A stretch of DNA of 64,000 nucleotides from NCBI RefSeq assembly GCF_001625445.1, contig NZ_LWHG01000021.1, forward strand, positions 806,001-870,000, written 5' to 3'. This DNA is from Haladaptatus sp. R4 (GTDB taxonomy: Archaea > Halobacteriota > Halobacteria > Halobacteriales > Haladaptataceae). Position 1 is the first letter of the stretch; the number at the start of each line of letters is the position of its first letter. Made by a program: the position numbers and the translations under genes. Shown here one piece after another: positions 18,878 to 27,138 of the stretch. The notes below the pieces were generated by a model. It had not been told where the DNA came from. It saw only the letters and a program-made list of their open reading frames with translations, and ran no database searches.

Positions 18878-19546
18878 ATGCGAATCTCACTCTTGGGAGG
18901 AACCGGCGACATCGGACAGGCGCTCGCGCTTCGCTGGGCGTTCGACACCGACCACGAAATCGTGATCGGTTCGCGCGACCCCGCGAAAGCCCGCGCGAAG
19001 GCCGAAGAGTACGAAACCGAACTCGACAGCCTCGGCGTCTCGCGCTCCATCAACGGCTTCAAGAACGGCATGGCCGCCGAGCGCGGGGACATCGTCGTCC
19101 TCGCGGTCCCGCCGTTCCACATCCGCGACACGGTCGAATCCGTCGCCGACCGACTCGACGACGTGGACGTGCTCGTCACGCCCGCCGTCGGGATGAACCG
19201 CGACGACTCCGGCTTTCACTACAAGCCGCCGAAAGTCGGGAGCATCACGGAACTCGTCGCGGACACCGCACCCGACGGGATTCCGGTCGTCGGCGCGTTC
19301 CACGGCCTCTCGGCCGACAGGCTTGCCGACCTCGAACTCGACATCGAACAGGACACGCTGATCGTCGGCGACGACGAGGACGCAAAGGAGATGATTCGGC
19401 GACTCGCCGAGGAAATCGAGGGACTGAGAGCGCTCGACGCCGGTGGCATCGCGAACAGCGCGGAAGTCGAGAGCGTGACGCCGCTGCTCATCAACCTCGC
19501 GCTCGAAAACGAGGGGCTGCACGACGTCGGCATTCGGTTCGAATAG
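18878..19546 (+). CDS. npdG: NADPH:coenzyme F420 oxidoreductase
   Basis: 222 residues of normal length. The N-terminal Rossmann motif ISLLGGTGDIGQALALR binds NADP, and VIGSRDPAKARAKAEE holds the residues that choose the phosphate. VGAFHGLSADRLADL is a conserved F420-site block. It moves hydride between NADPH and F420, feeding F420-dependent enzymes such as the LLM-family reductase at 57.6-58.6 kb. Confidence 0.92.
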   Translation: MRISLLGGTGDIGQALALRWAFDTDHEIVIGSRDPAKARAKAEEYETELDSLGVSRSINGFKNGMAAERGDIVVLAVPPFHIRDTVESVADRLDDVDVLVTPAVGMNRDDSGFHYKPPKVGSITELVADTAPDGIPVVGAFHGLSADRLADLELDIEQDTLIVGDDEDAKEMIRRLAEEIEGLRALDAGGIANSAEVESVTPLLINLALENEGLHDVGIRFE

Positions 19547-19594
19547 CGTTCGCTGGTCGAGTTCGCACGCGACAAAAACTGATTTTCGACGGAC

Positions 19595-19864
19595 TTACGC
19601 GCCCGCTTCTTCGAGAACGCGCTCCAAGTCGTCGCGCTGGGTGACGCCGACGAAGCGTTCGACGACGCCCTCGTCGTCCTCGATGACGATGGTGGGAATC
19701 GAGCGAACCTGATACTCGTTGGCGATATCCTGATGCTCGTCCACGTCAACTTTCTCGAATTCGACGCTTTCGTCCCAGTCCTCCTCCAAGTCCTCAAGAA
19801 TCGGATCTTGCGTTTTGCACGGACCACACCAATCTGCGTAGAAGTCGAGTAATTTCACGGTCAT
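19595..19864 (-). CDS. trxA: Thioredoxin
   Basis: 89 residues with the active site FYADWCGPCKTQDPI and the cis-proline segment VRSIPTIVIED, a compact single thioredoxin domain. It reduces protein disulfides in the cytoplasm. Convergent with npdG; a partner reductase is not adjacent. Confidence 0.95.
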   Translation of the reverse strand: MTVKLLDFYADWCGPCKTQDPILEDLEEDWDESVEFEKVDVDEHQDIANEYQVRSIPTIVIEDDEGVVERFVGVTQRDDLERVLEEAGA

Positions 19865-19991
19865 GCGTTTCTGTTGTGAAGTTCACTCGCCGCGTGCATA
19901 AGGGTTTCTTCCGCAACCACCTCTGCCGCCAGTTGTCATCACCCAATCGTCAGCGAACCGCCGCCAGCAAGCCGCAGTCGGCGGACCGCCG

Positions 19992-20951
19992 TCACCGAAT
20001 TTTCGCCAGCCGTCGCTCCATTTCGCCCTTCGTCCAGTCGGCGAGTTCCTCCGTGTCCTCGTCGAGGAACGCGGCCCATTTGTCGAACACGCCGGTGTGG
20101 TCGAGAAATCGAACGACGTCGTATACCGGCCGTCGGTCCTCGATTCCGTCCGGGAGACCACCGGCCCGCTCCCGATAGCCGTCGTAGAACGCGGCAACGA
20201 CTTCCTCCGAACCGTCGGAGCGGAGCGATTCGATTTGCAGGTTTCGGGTCCGCTCCACGTCCCGAACCGGGTCGCCGACGTGTGCTATCTCCCAGTCGAG
20301 AAAGCCGATTCCGTCCTCGCACAAAAAGCAGTTCGGACGGGCGGGGTCGCCGTGGAGGAGCACGACGGGTGTGTCATCCAACAGTTCCCGATTCGATTCG
20401 ACGGCTTCGACAACCTCGTCGAAATAGTGATCGAAGCGGTCGGAGGACGCGATCTCGCGCATCTCGGTCATCCGTCCGACCAGCACGTCCGTCCACGGTT
20501 CCGTTTCGAGTTCGAGTCCGTCCTCGTCGCCACCGACGACGTGGCCGTGGTTCTCGAACCGGCAGGAGTGGACGGTCGCCAGGGCGATTCCGACCCGTCG
20601 AGCCAGTTCCGCCCGCTCGCTCACGCTCGCGTCCGACCACAGGCCGAGCAGGTTCTCCCCGTCCACCGGTGCCGTCACGAGGTACGGAACGTCTCCCGTC
20701 GTCTCGCTCGCCAGCACGTCCGGGACGGGGACGACGCGATTGGCACCGAGGTAGTCGATGACGCCCCGTTCGCGCGCGATTCGAGTTCCGTCAGCGTCGT
20801 TGGCCATCTTCAGATACACCCGTTCCCCGTCCAAAAATTCGATATCGACCGTCCGGTTCTGCTCGTTCCACGACGGGCCGGAGGGGTGTACCGCTTCCAC
20901 GTCCCGTCCGGAAAACGCGTCGCCGAGCGCCGACGCGATCTGTTCGTCCAT
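19992..20951 (-). CDS. APH-family small-molecule kinase
   Basis: 319 residues of the aminoglycoside/choline phosphotransferase fold. The Brenner motif VVLLHGDPARPNCFL gives the catalytic Asp and Asn, and IGFLDWEIAHVGDPVRD the metal-binding Asp. The nucleotide lobe has RVYLKMAND (Lys) near residue 45. In haloarchaea such genes are common and rarely antibiotic resistance; the substrate is unknown. Confidence 0.9.
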   Translation of the reverse strand: MDEQIASALGDAFSGRDVEAVHPSGPSWNEQNRTVDIEFLDGERVYLKMANDADGTRIARERGVIDYLGANRVVPVPDVLASETTGDVPYLVTAPVDGENLLGLWSDASVSERAELARRVGIALATVHSCRFENHGHVVGGDEDGLELETEPWTDVLVGRMTEMREIASSDRFDHYFDEVVEAVESNRELLDDTPVVLLHGDPARPNCFLCEDGIGFLDWEIAHVGDPVRDVERTRNLQIESLRSDGSEEVVAAFYDGYRERAGGLPDGIEDRRPVYDVVRFLDHTGVFDKWAAFLDEDTEELADWTKGEMERRLAKIR

Positions 20952-21103
20952 AAACGAACGTTTCCCGTATCCGATAAATGGATTAGGGGATGATGTGAAC
21001 GGGTGGCAACCCGTTCCCGCTTCGGTTTCACCCCGTCCCGTCCACGGCCGGAAAACGTTCTCGTTGCGAAAGGTTTACCCCGTCCGCTCCCGGAACCCAA
21101 CTT

Positions 21104-21268
21104 ATGAGCAGTGGTCAAAACTCCGGTGGGCTGATGTCCAGCGCCGGACTCGTTCGATATTTCGATGCCGAAGACCGGAACGCGATTCGAATCGACCCCA
21201 GATCGGTCGTCGCGTTCGGCGTCTTCTTCGGCGTCGCAATCTTGGTCCTGAACTACCTCGCGATATAA
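21104..21268 (+). CDS. secG: Preprotein translocase subunit Sec61-beta/SecG
   Basis: Only 54 residues: [20 protein letters not shown], an acidic turn, [12 protein letters not shown], and a single C-terminal membrane helix ending VLNYLAI. This is the archaeal Sec61-beta layout, with a Gly/Ser-rich cytosolic tail, the conserved AGLVRYF and P-x-x-V blocks and one helix. It is the small accessory subunit of the SecYE channel. pdxT follows 37 bp downstream. Confidence 0.95.
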   Translation: MSSGQNSGGLMSSAGLVRYFDAEDRNAIRIDPRSVVAFGVFFGVAILVLNYLAI

Positions 21269-21305
21269 CGAGGCCCTTTTCCCGACCTGCTTCGAAGAAT
21301 CGGCC

Positions 21306-21890
21306 ATGAGTCTCAACGCTGGCGTCATCGCCGTTCAAGGCGACGTGAGCGAACACGCCGACGCGATTCGACGGGCCGGAACCGCCCACGGGAAGTCCGT
21401 TTCCGTCACCGAAATCCGACAGTCCGGTATCGTCCCCGACTGTGACCTTCTCTGCATGCCGGGCGGCGAATCGACCGCTATCTCCCGACTCCTCCAATCG
21501 GAAGGAATCGCCCCCGAGATACAGGCCCACGTCGAGGCCGGGAAACCGATTCTCGCGACGTGTGCCGGTCTCATCGTCGCCGCCGAGGACGCCGGTGACG
21601 AGCGGGTCGAAAACCTCGGCCTACTCGACGTGAACGTCGAGCGAAACGCGTTCGGCCGCCAGAAGGACAGTTTCGAAGCGCCGCTCGACGTGACCGGACT
21701 CGACGACCCGTTCCCCGCCGTGTTCATCCGTGCGCCGCTCATCAGCGAGGTCGGGTCGGCGACCGTCCTCGCCGAGTGGGACGGACGACCGGTCGCGGTG
21801 CAGGACGGGCCGGTCGTCGGCACGTCGTTCCATCCGGAGTTGACGCCCGACGACCGAATTCACGAACTCGCGTTTTTCCGCGACGAGTAG
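21306..21890 (+). CDS. pdxT: Pyridoxal 5'-phosphate synthase glutaminase subunit PdxT
   Basis: 194 residues. Class I glutaminase landmarks: LLCMPGGESTAISRLL (oxyanion and substrate), ILATCAGLIVAAED with the catalytic Cys, and GTSFHPELTPDDR with the His-Glu pair. It supplies ammonia to PdxS, which builds PLP from pentose and triose phosphates; pdxS is not in the window. Confidence 0.96.
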   Translation: MSLNAGVIAVQGDVSEHADAIRRAGTAHGKSVSVTEIRQSGIVPDCDLLCMPGGESTAISRLLQSEGIAPEIQAHVEAGKPILATCAGLIVAAEDAGDERVENLGLLDVNVERNAFGRQKDSFEAPLDVTGLDDPFPAVFIRAPLISEVGSATVLAEWDGRPVAVQDGPVVGTSFHPELTPDDRIHELAFFRDE

Positions 21891-21943
21891 CGATTTTCGC
21901 CGACGGTAAGCAAGTTTTTGCCGCTGGGAACCTTCTGCTCCCC

Positions 21944-22396
21944 ATGGACGTTTCAATCGATGCAGTACGTGTCGCCCCGACGGGAGAGGGGCCGCTTCCA
22001 GTCGTCGTCCTCTCGCCCGACCACGGCGACGACGTGCTCCCGATTTTTATCCGATTCGAGGAGGGAATCAGCATCGCCCGTGGGATGGAAGCCGAGGACA
22101 TCGGGCGGCCACTGACGCACGACTTGCTCCTCGACGTGATGGAGGAACTCGGCGGACGCGTCGAACGCGTCGTCGTCACCGAACTGGACGACAACACCTA
22201 CATCGCCGACCTTCACATCCAGACGCCACGCGGCCACGAAGTCGTGGACGCCCGTCCCAGCGATTCGCTTGCGTTGGCCTCCCGCACCAACACGCCGATC
22301 GAAGTCGCCGACGAAGTGTTCGAACACGGACACCAAGAGCGAGCACAGTTCGACGACCTTCAAGACATTCGGGACGTAGCTCAAATCGGTCCATGA
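21944..22396 (+). CDS. Bifunctional nuclease (BFN, DUF151) family protein
   Basis: 150 residues from the ATG at 21944. The block LPIFIRFEEGISIARGMEAE, then RPLTHDLLLDVMEELGG and DARPSDSLALASRTNTPI, is the DUF151 domain seen in plant bifunctional nucleases and many archaea and bacteria. The true role in archaea is unclear. The stop overlaps the hisE start by 4 bp, so both share one transcript. Confidence 0.9.
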   Translation: MDVSIDAVRVAPTGEGPLPVVVLSPDHGDDVLPIFIRFEEGISIARGMEAEDIGRPLTHDLLLDVMEELGGRVERVVVTELDDNTYIADLHIQTPRGHEVVDARPSDSLALASRTNTPIEVADEVFEHGHQERAQFDDLQDIRDVAQIGP

Positions 22397-22677
22397 ACGA
22401 CACGCTGGACGACCTGTTCGAGGTCATCGAAGACAGAAAGGAAACGCTTCCGGAAGATTCCTACACCGCATCGCTATTCACCCACGAGAAGGGCGAAAAC
22501 GCCGTCCTCGAAAAGTTGGGCGAGGAGATGACGGAACTCATCCTCGCGGCCAAGGACGACGACCACGAGGAAATCGCCTACGAGGGATCGGACGTCATCT
22601 ACCACCTGCTCGTCCTGCTCTCGATGAAAGATATGGAACCGGCGGATTTGCGCGAAGAACTGGAAGCACGACGCTGA
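22393..22677 (+). CDS. hisE: Phosphoribosyl-ATP diphosphatase HisE
   Basis: 94 residues, a single MazG-like domain. KLGEEMTELILAAKDDD and IAYEGSDVIYHLLVLL carry the acidic metal-binding residues (E-x2-E and E-x2-D). It hydrolyses PR-ATP to PR-AMP in histidine synthesis. The N-terminal LFTHEKGENAVLEKLGEE is typical. Confidence 0.95.
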   Translation: MNDTLDDLFEVIEDRKETLPEDSYTASLFTHEKGENAVLEKLGEEMTELILAAKDDDHEEIAYEGSDVIYHLLVLLSMKDMEPADLREELEARR

Positions 22678-22746
22678 GCGGGTCGGGAAACAGAAGAACA
22701 GCGCGTTCGATTCTTGCGCGTGACTGGCGAAAACAACGAATCGGAT

Positions 22747-23277
22747 TTAGCTGACGAGTTCTTCTTCGCCACGTTCCACGATGACGCGGCACGGCGGCGA
22801 AATCTTGTTGTACGCACGGCGGAACGCGTCCTTCACGAGGGGTGCGTCGTCCACGGTACACCACGCGGTGAACACTCGATCGCCGTTGGCGATTCGTGCT
22901 GCCGTTCCGACCGGCTTACCGAACGCCTGTCGCATTCCGTCGGAAACACGGTCCGCACCCGCACCGGTCGCCTGCTTGTTCTCGCGCAGGACCTGGTGGG
23001 GGAACTTGCGGAGGATCATCTTGTAGCCGGTTTCGCCGATGTTCTTGAGAAGGAAGCGGTTCGCCGAAAGGCGGGAGGCTTCGAGTGCGCCGTGGCGAAT
23101 CTGGCACTCCTCTTCGACGATAAGCGAGATCTGAACTGGGTAGTCGTCCTCGTTGCTGTCCACTTCGCCCATCTTGTGCTGTGCGATCTTCGAACCCGGA
23201 ATTCCGGTGATGTATTCGCGTCGTGTGTACGAAGGCTTGTCGATGGCCCGGTACATCGAGGCAGGTTTGTCGGACAT
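22747..23277 (-). CDS. rpl10e: 50S ribosomal protein L10e (uL16 family)
   Basis: 176 residues starting [45 protein letters not shown]-like [10 protein letters not shown] and FHQVLRENK-like [18 protein letters not shown] are L10e/uL16 landmarks close to the peptidyl-transferase centre. Convergent with hisE. Confidence 0.97.
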   Translation of the reverse strand: MSDKPASMYRAIDKPSYTRREYITGIPGSKIAQHKMGEVDSNEDDYPVQISLIVEEECQIRHGALEASRLSANRFLLKNIGETGYKMILRKFPHQVLRENKQATGAGADRVSDGMRQAFGKPVGTAARIANGDRVFTAWCTVDDAPLVKDAFRRAYNKISPPCRVIVERGEEELVS

Positions 23278-23339
23278 GGTTACTACCGAATCTGTGGGTC
23301 AGGGCGTGAATAAACCCTTCGAAGCGCGTTCGCCGCTGG

Positions 23340-23948
23340 CTAGACGAAATCCCCGACGAAGCGGTCGGGAACGTACGCCAGCAGGTGGTCGGGAATCTGC
23401 CCGACCATCCATTCCGCGATTCGCACGAGAGGCTTGCGTAGAAGCGCGTAGACGCCCGAAATCAGGACTGCGGCGACCACGAGCGTTTGAATCGTTCCGT
23501 CGTAGAGCACGAGGCTGGGCAGTGCGACCGCGAATCCGAGCGCGAAGTCCTCCGGCGCACCGTCGTAGCGAATCCAGCGACGCGGGGAAATCCACTGACC
23601 GCGGAAGTGGTCGTACACCGCACGCTCGGACTGGCCGAGCCACGGCTTGAGTTCCAAGCCGCCGCCGAACGCGTCCGAAACGGAGTGCGCCGCCGCCGCG
23701 AGGAGGAAGAACCCGACGGCGAACGTCAACGCTGTCGGCACGACCGCTGCGATCGCCAGCGTTGCAACCGCCGCGATCGAGAAGTATACCGGGAAGTGCA
23801 GGGTCTTCCGGTGACCCGAGTACAGGTCCAAGTCCGGAAACACGCCGCCAGCGAATCCCGCGAGAACCGCGACCGGAGCCAACTCCGGCGCGACGAAGAG
23901 CGAGACGCTCCCGAGTAGCACGCCGACGAGGGCGTGGGTCGTTGCCAT
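23340..23948 (-). CDS. YdjM-type membrane metal-dependent hydrolase
   Basis: About 202 residues from MATTHALVGVLLGSVSLF. It is a multi-pass membrane protein with GGVFPDLDLYSGHRKTLHFP and AAAAHSVSDAFGGGLE; the His/Asp pattern (THA, PDLD, H-R-K-x-x-H, AHSVSD) is that of DUF457/YdjM proteins, predicted zinc-dependent hydrolases. The C-terminal tail is soluble. Substrate unknown. Divergent from the next gene. Confidence 0.87.
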   Translation of the reverse strand: MATTHALVGVLLGSVSLFVAPELAPVAVLAGFAGGVFPDLDLYSGHRKTLHFPVYFSIAAVATLAIAAVVPTALTFAVGFFLLAAAAHSVSDAFGGGLELKPWLGQSERAVYDHFRGQWISPRRWIRYDGAPEDFALGFAVALPSLVLYDGTIQTLVVAAVLISGVYALLRKPLVRIAEWMVGQIPDHLLAYVPDRFVGDFV

Positions 23949-24076
23949 CATGAGTAACATCGATAGGCAATGTTTGCATAAACACCTGTCGGCCTGTTGT
24001 ATGGTATCACGAAGCATATTTACGGGAGACGAACGGATAGCCAGCGTTTACTGCCCACGTCACCTATCGAGCAACG

Positions 24077-24694
24077 ATGGAGATCGATCTCTCCTCGTAT
24101 CGCCTCGTCCGATTCCTGCAGTTCGCCATCGCCAGCGTCGCGTTCGTCGGCCTCGTGACGCGGAATGTCGGGGTGCTGATAAACGGGAGCTTCGCGCTCG
24201 GGGTGACGTTCCTCCCCGGCGTGCTGAAGCGGGACTACCGCCTCTCGCTCAGTCCGACGCTGACGCTGTGGATCACCGTCGCCGTCTTCCTCCACGCCAT
24301 CGGCATGCTCGGGTTATACGACGAGGTCTGGTGGTGGGACCACCTCACGCACCTGCTCTCGGCGACGCTCGTCGCTGGCGTCGGCTACGCGACTGCACGG
24401 GCCTTCGACGAACACTCCGACGCCGTCTACTTCCCGCCGCGATTCATGTTCGTCTACGCCCTCCTGTTCACGCTCGCCGCCGGTGTGATCTGGGAAGTGC
24501 TGGAGTTCACGGCGCGAGCGAGCGCCGGATTCATCGGCGTGAAACCCGTCCTCATCCAGTACGGCCTGAGCGACACCATCCTCGACCTGATTTTCGACGC
24601 CGCGGGGGCGGTGCTGGTCGCGCTGTTCGGCACCACCTTGCTCGCCGAAACCGTCGAGACGCTGCTCGCGCGGCTATCGAGGGAAAGGGATTGA
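24077..24694 (+). CDS. YjdF/DUF2238-like membrane protein
   Basis: 205 residues with six membrane spans. WWWDHLTHLLSATLVAG, AAGVIWEVLEF and YGLSDTILDLIFDAAGA are the conserved polar-in-membrane motifs of YjdF/DUF2238 proteins (D-x-x-x-H, W-E-x-x-E, D-x-x-x-D). Function unknown. Confidence 0.82.
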   Translation: MEIDLSSYRLVRFLQFAIASVAFVGLVTRNVGVLINGSFALGVTFLPGVLKRDYRLSLSPTLTLWITVAVFLHAIGMLGLYDEVWWWDHLTHLLSATLVAGVGYATARAFDEHSDAVYFPPRFMFVYALLFTLAAGVIWEVLEFTARASAGFIGVKPVLIQYGLSDTILDLIFDAAGAVLVALFGTTLLAETVETLLARLSRERD

Positions 24695-24748
24695 AATCGA
24701 ACGGGCCGGTTTCGTGGAGTGAACGCGTTCAGTTCGGGGCCCGCGTTT

Positions 24749-24808
24749 TCCAACCGTCGCTTTCCCTCTCCAACCGTTGCTTTCCCTTTCCAAACGCCGC
24801 TCTCCCAC
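24749..24808. repeat. 20-bp tandem repeat, three copies
   Basis: Three head-to-tail imperfect copies of tccaaccgtcgctttccctc (24749-24768, 24769-24788, 24789-24808) fill the gap between two convergent genes. Confidence 0.85.
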
Positions 24809-24876
24809 CTGACGGTAGAATTCCCGTTCACATCGAAAATCCACAATCGGGGTGATTTCACGGCGAAGAAGGGGTA

Positions 24877-25590
24877 TCAGTCCCGCGAGTAGTCCCATCC
24901 GGTCACGTCGCTCGGCAGGATTTCGCCGTTGATGTGCCACGTCCGAGGACGATAGGCGATGACGAATATTCCCGCGTAGAAGGCCACGACGAGACCGGTG
25001 ACGACCGTACCGGGAACCATTTCGATCGCCGCCGAGTGGGGCCACTTCGCCGACGGCGTGTAGGCCGTCAACTGGAACACCCACGCGAGGAGCAGAATGC
25101 AAAACAACGGGGCGTACACCCGACGCAGTCGGTGGGCCAGCGCCTCCTCCAGGGACACCTTCATTTTCGGTTTCCGGTAGTCCTCGCTCAGCTTTTGCCG
25201 CCAGTCCTCATCCACCACGCCTTTCGAGTCGTCGAGCGCCAACGCGAAGACGTTCTGCTGGAGCATGCGGACCCGAGACCGCCAGATGTCGTAGGCGCGG
25301 TACCTGCGGGCCTCGATGAGCAGGAAGATGCTCACCGTGATGATAGCGAGGAGGACGATGTAATGGGGATTGGTCCGGTTCGAAAACGCCCACGTCAGGA
25401 TGGCCGCCATCAACGTTATCGCCCAATTGCTCGTCCGGTCGAGGCGCTCGCGCCAGAACTTCATGCGGTGGATTTCTCCACGATACATGTGTGCGAGCGC
25501 CGAACTCGGACCCATGTTCTCCTCGAACAATCCCGCTCCGATCTCTGTACCACTGTTGTTCGATGGTTCGTCTGATTCGTTGGTTGTCAT
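24877..25590 (-). CDS. DUF2270 membrane protein
   Basis: 237 residues from MTTNESDEPSNNSG; a 35-residue upstream extension is rejected as non-acidic. The SSALAHMYRGEIHRMKFWRE block, the hydrophobic pair near 60-95, EARRYRAYDIWRSRVRMLQQ and the late pair of helices match DUF2270, a predicted integral membrane family of haloarchaea. Function unknown. Tandem repeats lie in its upstream region. Confidence 0.88.
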   Translation of the reverse strand: MTTNESDEPSNNSGTEIGAGLFEENMGPSSALAHMYRGEIHRMKFWRERLDRTSNWAITLMAAILTWAFSNRTNPHYIVLLAIITVSIFLLIEARRYRAYDIWRSRVRMLQQNVFALALDDSKGVVDEDWRQKLSEDYRKPKMKVSLEEALAHRLRRVYAPLFCILLLAWVFQLTAYTPSAKWPHSAAIEMVPGTVVTGLVVAFYAGIFVIAYRPRTWHINGEILPSDVTGWDYSRD

Positions 25591-25660
25591 GGGTCGATGA
25601 CGTAGCTCGCCGTTTCTACGATAGGGTGAATATTGTGCTGTATAGTGAAAACCGTGGCGG

Positions 25661-25727
25661 TTTGATGCGCAAAAACGGTCGGGTTTGATGCGCAAAAACG
25701 GTCGGGTTTGATGTGCAAACGGTCGGG
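25661..25727. repeat. 23-bp tandem repeat, about three copies
   Basis: tttgatgcgcaaaaacggtc plus ggg occurs exactly twice (25661-25683, 25684-25706), then once with a substitution and two bases lost (25707-25727). It lies between cspA and the DUF2270 gene, upstream of the latter. Confidence 0.88.
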
Positions 25728-25828
25728 CTATTCGACGGGTGAATCACACACGAACCGGTCGCGTCGCTAGCCGTTCTGTGTGCAGAAAATATGGATGTTA
25801 CAGTAGTGCTCGCAAAAGTGTCGCCCGA

Positions 25829-26023
25829 TTACAGACGGGTGACGTTCTTCGCTCGGGGGCCTTTCGGGGCCTGTTCGATATCGAATTCGATTTCCTGTCC
25901 CTCTTCGAGGTCAGCGCCACCCACGTCCTCCATGTGGAAGAAAACGTCGTCGTCCGCGTCGTCCGTCGAGATGAAACCGTAGCCGCCAGTGTCGTTGAAG
26001 AAATCAACTTTGCCTTTCGCCAT
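25829..26023 (-). CDS. cspA: Cold-shock domain protein
   Basis: 64 residues from MAKGKVDFFNDTGGYGFIST. It is one cold-shock domain with both RNA-binding motifs: GGYGFIST (RNP1-like) and DVFFHMEDV (RNP2-like). It is an RNA chaperone. Acidic composition is typical of haloarchaeal copies. Longer upstream starts are rejected because the reading becomes basic and low in complexity. Confidence 0.96.
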   Translation of the reverse strand: MAKGKVDFFNDTGGYGFISTDDADDDVFFHMEDVGGADLEEGQEIEFDIEQAPKGPRAKNVTRL

Positions 26024-26090
26024 TGCTATTGTATGGAGTGGTGCCCCATAGATAATACTTCCGAGAGTGGTGTTACCACGAACAACGGCG

Positions 26091-26216
26091 TTATTCGCCG
26101 AGCCATCGCGCGACCGCACCCGCGATGAGAACGAGCGCACCGGCGATGAACGTCCCGGGGATCGGGAGGAAGAACAGTACGACTCCGAGGGCGAGAACTG
26201 GTGTGGATAGTCTCAT
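26091..26216 (-). CDS. 41-residue single-span membrane peptide
   Basis: MRLSTPVLALGVVLFFLPIP opens the frame, followed by a second hydrophobic half rich in Gly/Ala/Ile and the end ARWLGE. The codons have haloarchaeal G/C-ending bias, the stop is TAA and the ATG is preceded by the DUF2182 gene on the same strand. It resembles tiny conserved haloarchaeal membrane proteins. Function unknown. Confidence 0.65.
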   Translation of the reverse strand: MRLSTPVLALGVVLFFLPIPGTFIAGALVLIAGAVARWLGE

Positions 26217-26276
26217 GACAGAGGGTTCGAGCGGACCATGGTTACGGTTTGTGGGCGAATATGCAAGCCCGAGTCG

Positions 26277-27065
26277 TCACATCGCTCCCACGATCACCAC
26301 ACCGATTCCACCGAGACCGGACAACACGCCGATGCCCTTGGCCAGTCGTTCCCCGCCGGGTGCCAGTATTTCGGCCGAGATCAGCACGGTGAGGGCGGCC
26401 ATCCAAAGCAGGTTCATCGACCCGACGACGATCATGAGCGCCATCAACGCCCAGCAACAGCCGATGCTGTCGAGTGCCAGTCGCCACCCCGACCGAACCG
26501 CGTTCGGAATCCCACTCGTTCCACCCGCAAAATCGCGCTCGGGTGAACGACAGTGATCCAAGTGGTGGCGCTTGAGCGAGGTGAGTTGATAGGCCGATAG
26601 CAACAACAACGTGACTGCCAGGAGGAGCGTCCAGTTTCCGGGTGTGAGGGTGGCGATGGGAATCACCAGGGCGACGCCGAGCGGCACCAAACCGGTGAGA
26701 ACCCAGACGAACGTGTACGTGGCCATCGTGGCGACGACGGCTGTCTTCCTCCGGCCGCTCGTCGTGTCCCGATTTGCCTCGTAGTACGCCCGAAACGCGT
26801 TTGCTGACGACGGGTACATCATCGCCGTTATCATCGCCCCCCACACGAGCAGGTAGAGACCGACGCCGAGGAGTCCGCCCGACAGGGCCATGGCCTCCGG
26901 CATCCCCGGTGCCGACATCCGCATGACCATGTCTGCCCCGGGCATGGGAACGCTACGGGTCACGAGAAGGAGCCACGCGAGCGCTGCGAGTCCGTACGTG
27001 AACAGGACGACCGGATGTCGCTGCCGGGCGAGGAACGCCCGCACTGGACGGAAGATGTGCATCAT
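26277..27065 (-). CDS. DUF2182 membrane metal-binding protein
   Basis: 262 residues, about seven spans. GAMITAMMYPSSANAFRAYY near residue 77 (W-x-x-M-x-x-AMM-P) and GWRLALDSIGCCWALMALMI (G-x-x-x-G-x-x-CCW-x-LM) are the DUF2182 signatures, annotated as predicted metal-binding membrane protein because of the Met/Cys clusters. Two adjacent ATGs at the start. No known transport role. Confidence 0.9.
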   Translation of the reverse strand: MMHIFRPVRAFLARQRHPVVLFTYGLAALAWLLLVTRSVPMPGADMVMRMSAPGMPEAMALSGGLLGVGLYLLVWGAMITAMMYPSSANAFRAYYEANRDTTSGRRKTAVVATMATYTFVWVLTGLVPLGVALVIPIATLTPGNWTLLLAVTLLLLSAYQLTSLKRHHLDHCRSPERDFAGGTSGIPNAVRSGWRLALDSIGCCWALMALMIVVGSMNLLWMAALTVLISAEILAPGGERLAKGIGVLSGLGGIGVVIVGAM

Positions 27066-27138
27066 GAGTCCCCCCGGTTTTCGAGGGAACTACGGTCGCA
27101 ACGGGTAAAAGAGTCTCCGACGACGGCATCGCGACCGT

